Assembly (NCBI GenBank): GCA_965212205.1
Contig: CBDBUX010000017.1
Location: forward strand, 21,648-85,647
From: JAHEJJ01 sp965212205
Lineage (GTDB): Bacteria > Bacteroidota > Bacteroidia > Flavobacteriales > Flavobacteriaceae
Length of the DNA: 64,000 nt
Direction of reading: 5' to 3'
Each line of letters starts with the position of its first letter. Within the stretch, counting starts at the first letter, position 1. Made by a program: the position numbers and the translations under genes. Of this stretch, positions 17,846 to 26,350 are shown one piece after another. The notes below the pieces were generated by a model. It was not told the origin of the DNA. It saw only the letters and a program-made list of their open reading frames with translations, and did no database searches.

Positions 17846-18436
17846 ATGAACAGAGAGCATCTATATGGATTAGTACTGGCAGGAGGAAAAAGTGCCAGGA
17901 TGGGTATGGACAAAGACCGCATTAATTATCATGGCCTTCCTCAGAGCATATATTTGTTAAGTCTACTCGACGAAATTTGCCAAAAAACATTTATTAGTAT
18001 CAGGGCCGATCAGCAAAAAGAGTATAAGGACTATAATATAGTAGTGGATGAAAATATTTATCGGGGTCCTTTTAATGGGATTTTGAGTGCACATAATAAA
18101 TATCCGAATGCGGCATGGTTAGTTATAGCTTGCGATTTACCACTTATCGACCGGAAAACACTACAACTGTTAGTGTCTGAACGAGAGAGGAGTAAAAGGG
18201 CTACAGCTCTTGCTACCGATAAAACAGGTTTACCAGAACCCCTTGCAGCTATATGGGAACCATCCGGACTCCATCAAGTGCCAGATTATCTGGAAAGAAG
18301 TCAGAGTAGCTGTCCCAGGAAATTTCTTCTAAATACGGATATTAAATTGGTAGTTCCACAAGTAGACGAAGTACTATTGAATGCCAATTTTGAAGAAGAA
18401 TACCTCGAAGTGATGAAAAAACTGTCGGCCTTATGA
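17846..18436 (+). CDS. mobA: Molybdenum cofactor guanylyltransferase
   Basis: A 196-residue nucleotidyltransferase with the MobA pattern: LVLAGGKSARMGMDKD at residues 8-23 (nucleotide loop), IYRGPFNGILSA near 75 and ACDLPLID near 100. It would attach GMP to molybdopterin. Start placed at the ATG at 17846, which leaves 25 bp after moaA; an in-frame TTG at 17810 would overlap moaA and add unconserved residues. Its stop overlaps the moeB ATG by 4 bases. A MocA-like protein is also encoded in the operon, so both guanine and cytosine dinucleotide forms might be made. Confidence 0.85.
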   Translation: MNREHLYGLVLAGGKSARMGMDKDRINYHGLPQSIYLLSLLDEICQKTFISIRADQQKEYKDYNIVVDENIYRGPFNGILSAHNKYPNAAWLVIACDLPLIDRKTLQLLVSERERSKRATALATDKTGLPEPLAAIWEPSGLHQVPDYLERSQSSCPRKFLLNTDIKLVVPQVDEVLLNANFEEEYLEVMKKLSAL

Positions 18437-19506
18437 AAACCTATCGGTATTTGCGTCAAATACAACTTAAGGAATTCGGACCCGAAGCTCAGCAAAAACT
18501 TGGAGAGGCAAGCGTTCTGGTGGTTGGAGCAGGCGGACTCGGAGTCCCGGTTTTGCAATACCTCAATGCTATGGGGGTGGGAACATTGGGTATAGTAGAA
18601 CAAGATCTGGTGGAGGCAACAAATCTGCACAGGCAATTGATATATACAGAAAATGACCTGGGCCTGCCCAAAATTAGAAGGGCTGCAGAGGCACTAAGCA
18701 TACAGAACAGGGATACCCATATCATATTGCACGATAGTTTTCTTGTTAAAAACAACGCCCTGGAGATTATCCGGGACTATGATGTGGTAGTAGACGCTTC
18801 CGATAATTTCGCTACCCGCTATTTGGTAAATGATGCCTGCGTTGTCCTAAAGAAACCATTTATATATGGCGCACTTCATGGATTTGAAGGTCAGGTTAGT
18901 GTATTCAACCTAGATGGCGGCCCCACATACCGTTGTGTCTTCCCGTTAATGCCATCGGCCTCGGAGATCCCTAATTGTGATGAACAAGGGGTACTGGGAG
19001 TGCTGCCGGGGATCGTAGGTAGTTTCCAGGCATTGGAAACCGTTAAGGTGATCTCCGGAATTGGGGAAACACTGTCTGGAAAATTATTGCTCTACAATGG
19101 ATTGGATTGTAGTATGTATAAAATCGATATTCCAGTGATAAAGGAAAATTTAGAAATCACTAACTTATCACCAGATTACCAGCAACTTACATGCGATTCG
19201 TCGGTTGAAATAAAACCCGAAAAGTTATCTGCCCTGATGAGGGATAAAGACCCAATTCAATTAATCGATGTCAGGTCCGAAGAAGAGTTTCAGGTAGATC
19301 ATCTTCCGGGATCGAAAAATATTCCACTCCATGAGATCGCAATTCGAAGCAAAGAATTGGATATTAACTTCCCGGTGTATCTGGTATGTCAATCCGGTAT
19401 TCGCAGTTTAATGGCACTTCGTTGCCTTTCTGATAAGAACCCGCAATTTCGCCTTTATCATCTAGGCGGAGGCATTGATGCATTTAAGACCATTGCAGCT
19501 GATTAG
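18433..19506 (+). CDS. moeB: MoaD-adenylating enzyme MoeB/ThiF-like with C-terminal rhodanese domain
   Basis: A 357-residue E1-like enzyme. The ATP-binding GAGGLGVPVLQYL is near residue 33, R-Q-L-I-Y and DASDNFATRYL near 120 are the usual adenylation segments, and the catalytic Cys is in VVLKKPF/YRCVFP region near 160. Only part of the zinc-binding cysteines of E. coli MoeB is evident (PNCDEQG). From about residue 255 there is a rhodanese domain with LIDVRSEEEF and active-site loop VCQSGIRS, so this is a fused adenylyltransferase-sulfurtransferase. It would activate and thiolate MoaD; service to ThiS is also possible. Confidence 0.85.
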   Translation: MKTYRYLRQIQLKEFGPEAQQKLGEASVLVVGAGGLGVPVLQYLNAMGVGTLGIVEQDLVEATNLHRQLIYTENDLGLPKIRRAAEALSIQNRDTHIILHDSFLVKNNALEIIRDYDVVVDASDNFATRYLVNDACVVLKKPFIYGALHGFEGQVSVFNLDGGPTYRCVFPLMPSASEIPNCDEQGVLGVLPGIVGSFQALETVKVISGIGETLSGKLLLYNGLDCSMYKIDIPVIKENLEITNLSPDYQQLTCDSSVEIKPEKLSALMRDKDPIQLIDVRSEEEFQVDHLPGSKNIPLHEIAIRSKELDINFPVYLVCQSGIRSLMALRCLSDKNPQFRLYHLGGGIDAFKTIAAD

Positions 19507-19510
19507 CACT

Positions 19511-20752
19511 ATGTCCGAGTCACCTTCAAGACATATTGAAAAAAAAGTAGGGGACGCCATGATCTCATTTGAAGTCGCCCATAGCATTATTATAGGACAC
19601 TCAGTAGAATTTGGCTGTGAGGAAATTGGTCTTAGCAAGGCTGTTGGAAGGGTATTGGCCGAAGATATTTTTGCAGACCGGGATTATCCACCTTTCCACC
19701 GGGCTACAAAAGACGGTATTGCGATGCGCTATTCTACTAACAATACTAATACACCACTGGCAATAAAGGGCATTATCGCGGCAGGAACACCTCAGTTAAG
19801 ATTACCGGCCGATAACAGCTGTATGGAAATAATGACGGGAGCGGTTGTACCTGTCGATGCAGACACCGTTGTCATGTACGAAGATATCGAGATAGTTTCT
19901 GGTCATGCTCATCTTAAGAAACAGCCCGAAAAAGGTCAAAATATCCACTATAAAGGAAGTGACGATACTAAAGGGGCCTTGCTGGTTAAGTCAGGAAAAT
20001 TAATCGGAGCCGCTGAGATTGGCATTTTGGCAACCGTAGGCAGGTCTGTTATCAAGGTAAAAAGACTCCCGTCGGTAGCAATAGTTTCTACGGGGAATGA
20101 ATTGGTCGAAATAGACCAAAAACCGCAGCCTCATCAAATACGCAGATCCAATGCCCATACCCTAAATGCAGCATTATCGGCGCTGGGGGTTCCGGCTGCT
20201 TTGTTTCACTTACCAGACGATGCGACATTGATAAAAAACCAGCTTGGAGATCTGCTTGGTTCACATGATGTATTACTGTTGAGTGGGGGTGTTTCTAAAG
20301 GAAAATTCGATTTTATACCCCGGGTTTTAGCAGAATTGAATGTCGATAAAGAGTTTCATATGGTAAAGCAACGCCCTGGCAAACCTTTCTGGTTTGGCAG
20401 CCATAAGAACCATAATACATTGGTTTTTTCGTTTCCCGGCAATCCGGTTTCAACCTTTGTGAGCTTTCATGTATATTTCATAGATTGGTTGAGAGCTTCT
20501 TTAAGACTGCCACAACATCAATTAAGCGTAGTTTTACAGGAAGAATTGTTAATCAATGGCACCTTTACAAGATTTATTGGCGTGAAAACTACCTGGAAAG
20601 ATGGTAAATTATTGGCAAAGATGATCAATACCAACAGTTCAGGTGATTTGATAAGCCTTGGGGCTTACGACGGATTTATCAGGCTAGCGCCTCGCCAAAA
20701 GCCCTATATGCCTGGAGAAGTAGTGCCATATATTTCTACAAGATCATATTGA
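19511..20752 (+). CDS. moeA: Molybdopterin molybdenumtransferase
   Basis: A protein of 413 residues that inserts molybdate into molybdopterin. MoeA signatures are seen: DRDYPPFHRATKDGIA near residue 55, EIMTGAVVPVDADTVV near 110, VSTGNELVE near 195, LLSGGVSKGKFDF near 255, and FSFPGNPVSTFV near 310. Start set at the ATG at 19511, 4 bases after the moeB stop; an earlier in-frame ATG at 19475 would overlap moeB. All four MoeA domains fit the length. Confidence 0.9.
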   Translation: MSESPSRHIEKKVGDAMISFEVAHSIIIGHSVEFGCEEIGLSKAVGRVLAEDIFADRDYPPFHRATKDGIAMRYSTNNTNTPLAIKGIIAAGTPQLRLPADNSCMEIMTGAVVPVDADTVVMYEDIEIVSGHAHLKKQPEKGQNIHYKGSDDTKGALLVKSGKLIGAAEIGILATVGRSVIKVKRLPSVAIVSTGNELVEIDQKPQPHQIRRSNAHTLNAALSALGVPAALFHLPDDATLIKNQLGDLLGSHDVLLLSGGVSKGKFDFIPRVLAELNVDKEFHMVKQRPGKPFWFGSHKNHNTLVFSFPGNPVSTFVSFHVYFIDWLRASLRLPQHQLSVVLQEELLINGTFTRFIGVKTTWKDGKLLAKMINTNSSGDLISLGAYDGFIRLAPRQKPYMPGEVVPYISTRSY

Positions 20753-20756
20753 GAAG

Positions 20757-21764
20757 ATGACCCACGAATTAAAAAGGATAATTAAAGCTTACCTCTTTGC
20801 CAAGGAGGAGAATATTAAGACGGTCATGGCCACTGTTGTTGCGCTGGACGGATCTTCATACCGAAGACCCGGAGTCAGGATGCTGATGAACTCAGAAGGC
20901 CAATTCACAGGGGCAGTAAGTGGCGGTTGTGTAGAAAAAGAGATCTGGAGACAGGCCCAGGAGGTATTCACATCAGGAATCCCCAGGATAATGACCTATG
21001 ATGGTCGTTACAGGCTGGGCTGCGAAGGCGTACTTTATATTCTAATAGAGCCTTTTGAGCCGGATGAGGAATTTCTAAATTCATTCTGGAAAACAATTTC
21101 GGAACGCGATAGCATTAAATGTCGAATCTTTTTTACAAGGGAAGAAAAAGGCCATGAGCAAATGGGCACTTTTTTCGATTTTGATAATGGTCTTATAGGG
21201 CTAAGGCCACATCTTAAAACCAATCAGGAGTTGGAATCTTTTGAACAAGAAATGTCCCCCTGCCACCAGCTTATTATTATTGGGGCTGAACACGATGCGG
21301 TTCAACTGAGTTCCTATGCTTCGATGACGGGCTGGGAAGTTAGTGTAGTAACCTCACCAACGGAAGAGAAAGCGCTTAAGGATTTTCCCGGAGCAACAAA
21401 TTTGTTTGCTGTCTCAGCGGAAGATTTCGATATTACCCAAATAGATGCCGAAACTTCAATTATTCTGATGACCCATAGCTATGTAAAGGATCTTGCCTAT
21501 TTGATGGCCCTTGGTGCAACCACTCCTCGTTATCTTGGCCTTTTAGGGCCAATGGCCAGAAGGGAAAAACTTCTCAACGAACTATTGGAAAGGAGACCCG
21601 ATATAAACACTGAATTTATTGAAAACATTTACGGACCGGCCGGATTGGATATCGGCGCGGAGACGCCAGGAGAAATAGCGGTGTCCGTCGTGGCGGAAAT
21701 ACTGGCGGTATGTCGGAATACCCATCCTCACTATCTCAAAGACAAACAGGGCGCGATCCACTAA
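20757..21764 (+). CDS. XdhC-family molybdenum cofactor sulfurylation/insertion chaperone
   Basis: A 335-residue XdhC/CoxI-family protein. These bind molybdenum cofactor and hand it to xanthine oxidase-family enzymes, usually after sulfuration. The N-terminal XdhC domain has VALDGSSYRRPGVRM near residue 28 and GAVSGGCVEKE near 50; the C-terminal Rossmann-like domain has IIIGAEHDAVQL near 175 and LGLLGPMARREKLL near 265, then IYGPAGLDIGAETPGEIA. The client is almost certainly the hydroxylase encoded at the start of the operon. It starts 4 bases after moeA. Confidence 0.88.
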   Translation: MTHELKRIIKAYLFAKEENIKTVMATVVALDGSSYRRPGVRMLMNSEGQFTGAVSGGCVEKEIWRQAQEVFTSGIPRIMTYDGRYRLGCEGVLYILIEPFEPDEEFLNSFWKTISERDSIKCRIFFTREEKGHEQMGTFFDFDNGLIGLRPHLKTNQELESFEQEMSPCHQLIIIGAEHDAVQLSSYASMTGWEVSVVTSPTEEKALKDFPGATNLFAVSAEDFDITQIDAETSIILMTHSYVKDLAYLMALGATTPRYLGLLGPMARREKLLNELLERRPDINTEFIENIYGPAGLDIGAETPGEIAVSVVAEILAVCRNTHPHYLKDKQGAIH

Positions 21765-21766
21765 GC

Positions 21767-22366
21767 ATGACTTCAAAACTTTGCATTCTTATTTTAGCTG
21801 CTGGCGAGTCGAGGCGGATGCAAGAGGTAAAGCAACTCTTGCCCTGGGGTAAGACCTCTATGGTCGGACATGTTGTAAACACCGCATTATCTACAAAAAG
21901 TGATGCAACTTTCATTGTTCTAGGTGCCTATCATCAACAAATTGCCGATGAAATCAAGGAAGAAAAGGTTTCAATACTACTCAATGAACATTATAAACAG
22001 GGACTCTCTTCGAGTATTGCTGCAGGCGTCAAAGGAATCCTTAAAATAGAACAGCCCTCAGGAATACTGATCGTACTATCAGATCAGCCTTTTATCTCAG
22101 GGGGTTATCTCGATGAAATGATCGATACATTCCAAAAGAAAAATAAAGGTATCGTCTGTACAGATTATGGTGATAAAATTGGCGTACCTGCTGTTTTTGG
22201 ACCTGATTTTTTTCAGGAATTACAGCAGCTGACAGGTGATAAAGGGGCCGCGAGTTTGATCTCAGAATCTATTGACCAGGGGATAGCTCTGAAAGCAGGG
22301 AAAGCTATTCTGGATATAGACACTAAGGAGGAGTATTTAAAACACCGCCCTACCGCCCCCAGCTAG
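21767..22366 (+). CDS. Molybdenum cofactor cytidylyltransferase-like protein (MocA family)
   Basis: A 199-residue nucleotidyltransferase with LILAAGESRRMQEVKQLLPW near residues 7-26 (the AAGxSxRMG-type loop with KQLL, characteristic of MocA and not MobA) and VLSDQPFISG near 100. MocA makes molybdopterin cytosine dinucleotide, the form used by IorAB-type hydroxylases. The start is the ATG at 21767, 2 bases after the xdhC stop; an upstream in-frame ATG at 21710 lies inside that gene. Last gene of the operon. Confidence 0.82.
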   Translation: MTSKLCILILAAGESRRMQEVKQLLPWGKTSMVGHVVNTALSTKSDATFIVLGAYHQQIADEIKEEKVSILLNEHYKQGLSSSIAAGVKGILKIEQPSGILIVLSDQPFISGGYLDEMIDTFQKKNKGIVCTDYGDKIGVPAVFGPDFFQELQQLTGDKGAASLISESIDQGIALKAGKAILDIDTKEEYLKHRPTAPS

Positions 22367-22390
22367 ATCATTTTTGATACTACCATTAGG

Positions 22391-22410
22391 CAAATCAGGA
22401 GATTTGTCTT
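22391..22410 (+). terminator. Possible weak terminator after the molybdenum operon
   Basis: CAAATC (22391-22396) and GATTTG (22401-22406) pair around a 4-base loop, followed by TCTTT. The stem is short and AT-rich. Confidence 0.35.
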
Positions 22411-22517
22411 TAATCTCTTCATTATCAAGGATATAATTATTAGTTATAATTTTCGTTTATGTATTTGATTAAACCTTTTTCCAAATAGGTTGTCATAGTC
22501 ATGAAAACTTTTGTCCC

Positions 22518-23702
22518 ATGAAAAATCTAATTAAACTAAAATCTACAATTAAGCTATTATTCTTGCCGGTCTTTCTGGTAAACCTGCATGCCCAGGATGT
22601 AACCACTGTAGAGGCCACAAATGACGAAATTAGCCAGAACCTGGATTTAGAGGCAGTGGCATCCATTTTTGCCGATGCCAAAGATCTGGAGGCATTCGAA
22701 TATGCCTTGAATGACCCCGATACCCAAATATCCAATTTAGATCTTGATGAAGATAACCAGGTAGATTACCTACGCGTTATGGAATCGGTCGAGAATAGCA
22801 CCCATGTTGTGGTCATACAGGCCGTGTTGGGTGAAGATATCTATCAGGATGTTGCCACAATTGAAGTTGAGAAGAACAAGGACGGGGAGCCTGTTGTGCA
22901 ATTGGTGGGCGATGTTTACCTCTATGGACCAAATTATATCATTGAACCTGTATATGTCTACAGGCCTAGTATTTTCTCTGTTTTCTGGAGGCCTTATTAC
23001 AGACCGTATCGTTCGGTCTTTTATTGGGGCTACTACCCAAAGCACTGGCACTACTGGAGGCCCCATCGCATACATCATTATACCAGGCATGTTCATGTTC
23101 ACGTCAATGTGAAGCATAGTTATCACAGAACCCATATCAGGAAAAGTGTTGCTGCAGTACACCTCCATAAAAATGTAAGACGAAATGATTATGCTAAGAA
23201 TTACCCCACCAGATCATATGCGGCGCGCAAAACGTCGGTTAAGACCAGTAACGGAAATCAGTTCCGGGCTGCCGGACTAAATCAGGCCGACGGCGATAAA
23301 TATCGCGCAGCGGGTGTTAATAAGTCCGATGGTACTCAGAAGCGTATAGCAGGAGTAAACAAAGCTGATGGCACTCAAAAAAGAGCTGCTGCTGTTAACC
23401 AGGCCGACGGAGATAAGTATCGTGCGGCAGGAGTCAAAAAATCCAATGGTACCGAGAAGAAGGTGGCCGGCGTGAAAAAAACTGATGGTACCACAAAACG
23501 TGTAGCCTCGGTCGAAAAACCCAATGGTAGTAAGAAAACGGTCGCAGTAAAAAAGAATCCAAATGGGTCTGCCAGGGCAGTTTCGGTTACCAAAAAAGCG
23601 GACGGAACGCGGAAGGTAAAAATGGCTAAAAAATCGACTAAGGGAAAAAAGAGCAGTAAATCAAAAAGTAAAAACATCAAGAGGACGTCTAAAAAGAAAT
23701 AA
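22518..23702 (+). CDS. Secreted protein with His/Tyr/Trp-rich core and basic 13-residue repeats
   Basis: A 394-residue exported protein, signal peptide ending NLHAQ (residue 26). Residues 30-145 form a conserved-looking domain (DEDNQVDYLRVMES, VVVIQAVLGEDIYQDVATIE, GDVYLYGPNYIIEPVY) also seen in other Bacteroidetes proteins of unknown function. Residues about 150-215 are packed with Tyr, Trp, His, Pro and Arg (RPYYRPYRS, HVHVHVN). Residues 251-367 are nine 13-residue repeats (AAGVNKSDGTQKR type), and the last 27 residues are almost all Lys, Ser and Arg. The tail is strongly basic, so it may bind polyanions. No function is known. A terminator follows at 23721. Confidence 0.7.
   Translation: MKNLIKLKSTIKLLFLPVFLVNLHAQDVTTVEATNDEISQNLDLEAVASIFADAKDLEAFEYALNDPDTQISNLDLDEDNQVDYLRVMESVENSTHVVVIQAVLGEDIYQDVATIEVEKNKDGEPVVQLVGDVYLYGPNYIIEPVYVYRPSIFSVFWRPYYRPYRSVFYWGYYPKHWHYWRPHRIHHYTRHVHVHVNVKHSYHRTHIRKSVAAVHLHKNVRRNDYAKNYPTRSYAARKTSVKTSNGNQFRAAGLNQADGDKYRAAGVNKSDGTQKRIAGVNKADGTQKRAAAVNQADGDKYRAAGVKKSNGTEKKVAGVKKTDGTTKRVASVEKPNGSKKTVAVKKNPNGSARAVSVTKKADGTRKVKMAKKSTKGKKSSKSKSKNIKRTSKKK
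23268..23618 (+). repeat. Nine tandem 39-bp units coding 13-residue repeats
   Basis: In-frame repeats of consensus (A/V)AGVxKxDGTxKR. Units 1 and 4 are nearly alike (NQADGDKYR), and so are units 2 and 3 (GTQKR), suggesting past duplication of multi-unit blocks. The final three units are the most diverged and the last merges into a Lys-rich tail. Confidence 0.8.
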
Positions 23703-23720
23703 CTGACAACGATCATCGAT

Positions 23721-23749
23721 AAAAGTCCTGCTATATGCAGGACTTTTTT
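23721..23749 (+). terminator. Intrinsic terminator
   Basis: AAAAGTCCTGC (23721-23731) pairs perfectly with GCAGGACTTTT (23737-23747), 5-base loop, then more T. It closes the repeat-protein gene and separates it from the amidohydrolase. Confidence 0.85.
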
Positions 23750-23824
23750 ATTACCCAAAATCGTACCGGATCGGGTTTCGGTACTGGATTTTATAGTACT
23801 TTCATATTTTTAAAATTTGACAGT

Positions 23825-24919
23825 ATGCAATTAAGCCGTGTAGCCCTTTTATACTTACTGCTCCTGGCAGGATCATCACCACTTTTGGCCCAGGAAATGA
23901 GTTTTGAAGAGTACAATCCAAAATCAACATTGGTGGTACCCGGGAATGAGGTTAGGAGCGCCAAATATCCCTTTGTCGATATTCATAGTCATCATTTCAG
24001 GATGGCCACTCAGGACCTCGGAGAATTGGTAAAAGCGATGGACAGCCTCAACATGTCGCTGATGGTAAATTTAAGCGGGGGAAGCGGCCAAAACTTAAAA
24101 GATATCATGACCAATGTGAATGCCAATTTTCCCAATAGGTTTGTCATCTTTGCCAACGTTGATTTTGATGGGGTTGGAACCGAAGGGTGGGCCGAAAAGA
24201 CGGTGAAGCAACTGGAAGAAGATTATACATCGGGTGCCCGCGGACTGAAGATTTATAAGAGCCTCGGGCTGCGTTACAAGGATAGTAATGGTAAAAGGCT
24301 AGCCATAGATGATCCCAGGCTAGATCCTGTTTGGGCCATATGCGGGGAACTCGGTATTCCTGTGCTGATCCATTCTGCAGACCCCAGGTCTTTTTGGGAT
24401 CCAATGGATGATAAAAATGAACGTTGGCTAGAACTTAAAACCAGACCAAGGAGAAAGCGCTCCGCTAACGATCCAGCACCTTGGGAGCAAATTATAAATG
24501 AACAGCATAATGTTTTTAGAAAACATCCGAAAACCAAATTCATCAATGCCCATATGGGATGGTTTGCCAATAACCTTGACCGTCTTTCTGAACTGATGGA
24601 AGATTATCCCAATATGTATGTAGGCATTGGGGCAGTTATAGCAGAATTGGGACGCCAACCACGACATGCCAGATCATTTTTCATCAAGTACCAGGATCGG
24701 ATACTATTTGGCAAAGATGCCTGGAATCCATCGGAGTTTCCAACATATTTCCGCGTGCTCGAAACCGGGGATGAATACTTTCCGTATTATAAGAAATATC
24801 ATGCATTCTGGTCTATGTATGGGTTGGATCTGCCCGATGAAGTCCTTAGAAAGGTTTACTATAAAAATGCCCTGAGTTTGTTGAAAGATGCCGACACCTC
24901 ATTATTCCCTCAAAACTAA
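23825..24919 (+). CDS. Secreted amidohydrolase-family metal-dependent hydrolase
   Basis: A 364-residue TIM-barrel hydrolase of the amidohydrolase 2 type (decarboxylase/lactonase-like), with a signal peptide ending PLLAQ. Metal-site candidates are VDIHSHHFRM near residue 52 and HSADPRSFWD near 180, FINAHMGWFANN near 240 and LFGKDAWNPS near 295. Start chosen at the ATG at 23825, where the signal peptide begins; an in-frame ATG at 23735 lies inside the preceding terminator. Substrate unknown; export is unusual for the decarboxylase branch and suggests a role in breaking down extracellular compounds. Confidence 0.78.
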   Translation: MQLSRVALLYLLLLAGSSPLLAQEMSFEEYNPKSTLVVPGNEVRSAKYPFVDIHSHHFRMATQDLGELVKAMDSLNMSLMVNLSGGSGQNLKDIMTNVNANFPNRFVIFANVDFDGVGTEGWAEKTVKQLEEDYTSGARGLKIYKSLGLRYKDSNGKRLAIDDPRLDPVWAICGELGIPVLIHSADPRSFWDPMDDKNERWLELKTRPRRKRSANDPAPWEQIINEQHNVFRKHPKTKFINAHMGWFANNLDRLSELMEDYPNMYVGIGAVIAELGRQPRHARSFFIKYQDRILFGKDAWNPSEFPTYFRVLETGDEYFPYYKKYHAFWSMYGLDLPDEVLRKVYYKNALSLLKDADTSLFPQN

Positions 24920-25082
24920 CGTCAACCATTTTTGACCCCAAGACTTGGTGGTTCGGTAAATCGTAACGTCTCGTGCTTTTTCATTTCGTGGACCGATAAA
25001 ATCACGTCTTAACTACAGGATTTGAGGGGTGCCTAGAAAAAAATGCCGCCTGACTGTGATTTTTTTACCAACTTGAATACTA

Positions 25083-25583
25083 ATGGGTAAGAAATCGATG
25101 GAAAAGGAAAAAGAATTCACAGATCTTATCAGAGAGCATCAAGGGATTATTTTTAAGATCACTACGATGTATTGCGATAACGAGCCAGACCAGAAAGACC
25201 TGTATCAGGATATTGTTTATCAGATATGGAAGTCTTTCGATACTTTCAGGAATGATTCGAAAAGAAGTACCTGGATGTATCGCGTTGCCATGAATACGGC
25301 GATTACACATGTCAAAAAAATGAAGCGCACTCAGGCCTCTGTTTCTATCGATAAGGTAGTCCTTGCTCATATCGACAATGAGAATAAGGTTATGGAAGAG
25401 AAGATATCCTTGCTCTATCGGCATATCCATCAACTCAACCTCCTTGACAAAGGCTTAATGCTACTGCTATTGGAGGGAAAAAAATACGAGGAGATCGCCG
25501 AGATTACCGGACTGAGTTCAACTAATGTGGGAACCAGGATATCGAGGATTAAAAGAAAATTACAAGAGAGAATTAAACGATGA
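25083..25583 (+). CDS. ECF-type RNA polymerase sigma factor
   Basis: A 166-residue sigma-70 family protein with only regions 2 and 4. Region 2 is near residues 14-80 (DQKDLYQDIVYQIWKSF, STWMYRVAMNTAI) and region 4 near 112-160 (YEEIAEITGLSSTNVGTRISR), a helix-turn-helix. Start at MGKKSMEK; an ATG five codons on is possible. It overlaps the next gene by 4 bases, and that product has four membrane spans, so the pair may be sigma factor and membrane regulator. Confidence 0.88.
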   Translation: MGKKSMEKEKEFTDLIREHQGIIFKITTMYCDNEPDQKDLYQDIVYQIWKSFDTFRNDSKRSTWMYRVAMNTAITHVKKMKRTQASVSIDKVVLAHIDNENKVMEEKISLLYRHIHQLNLLDKGLMLLLLEGKKYEEIAEITGLSSTNVGTRISRIKRKLQERIKR

Positions 25584-26179
25584 AAGTAGAAGAACTACAA
25601 TCCATTTGGATCGAAATGAGCATTGAGCTCGAGAAACAGAAAAGATTAAACCGTAAAATCATTATGCAAATGACACAGGAACGTTATACAACCCAATTAC
25701 AAAAAATCGCAAAATATGAAGGGATCGGAGCCGTGATTTGTTTTGCCACGGCCCTTTATATTTTGATCAACTTTTTAAAACTCGATACCTGGTATCTTCA
25801 GCTATGCGGTGTTTTTACACTTGGATTCCTGCTGGTAATGCCTGCCCTGGTATTGAGATCTATAAGGAATATGAAGAAGATAAATATCGTTAATGGAACT
25901 TACACCGAAAATTTATCGGCCTATTCCAAAGCTCGTAATCAATTCCTTTTTCTGCAAAGGATTGGTATAGGACTTGCTTTTATATTGATGCTCACCACTT
26001 TACCAGTAGCCGGAAAGATCATGAATGGCAAAGATCTTTTTGAGGGTACTCAGGGGTGGTACTGGTATCTGCCGGTGATGGTTATCTTTTTGGTCCTTTT
26101 TTCGCGTTGGGGATATGGGAAATATAAACGGATCACCCAATCAGCAGAGCAAATAATAAAAGAAACCCAGGATAGCTGA
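25580..26179 (+). CDS. Four-span membrane protein coupled to the sigma factor
   Basis: A 199-residue protein. The first 45 residues are charged and probably cytosolic (MKVEELQSIWIEMSIELEKQ), followed by hydrophobic spans near 50-70, 76-95, 132-150 and 160-180. No known domain is recognised. The start overlaps the sigma-factor stop, a layout typical of sigma/anti-sigma pairs; an anti-sigma role is therefore plausible but has no motif support. A terminator follows. Confidence 0.65.
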   Translation: MKVEELQSIWIEMSIELEKQKRLNRKIIMQMTQERYTTQLQKIAKYEGIGAVICFATALYILINFLKLDTWYLQLCGVFTLGFLLVMPALVLRSIRNMKKINIVNGTYTENLSAYSKARNQFLFLQRIGIGLAFILMLTTLPVAGKIMNGKDLFEGTQGWYWYLPVMVIFLVLFSRWGYGKYKRITQSAEQIIKETQDS

Positions 26180-26202
26180 GTTTATTTCAGAATTTCAAAA
26201 TG

Positions 26203-26229
26203 GCCCCGGAGAGTTCCGGGGCTTTTCAT
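26203..26229 (+). terminator. Terminator of the sigma-factor operon
   Basis: GCCCCGGA (26203-26210) pairs perfectly with TCCGGGGC (26215-26222), 4-base loop, then TTTTCATTTTTT. Confidence 0.85.
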
Positions 26230-26350
26230 TTTTTCAGGCATTGCCGATTTAAAAAAAATGTTTGCAGCAGGTATTGAATTTTGACGTAATTTAATCTGGA
26301 AAGTCATTGAGGATTGAATCAAGGGTTTACAAATATTTTTTTTAACCCTA

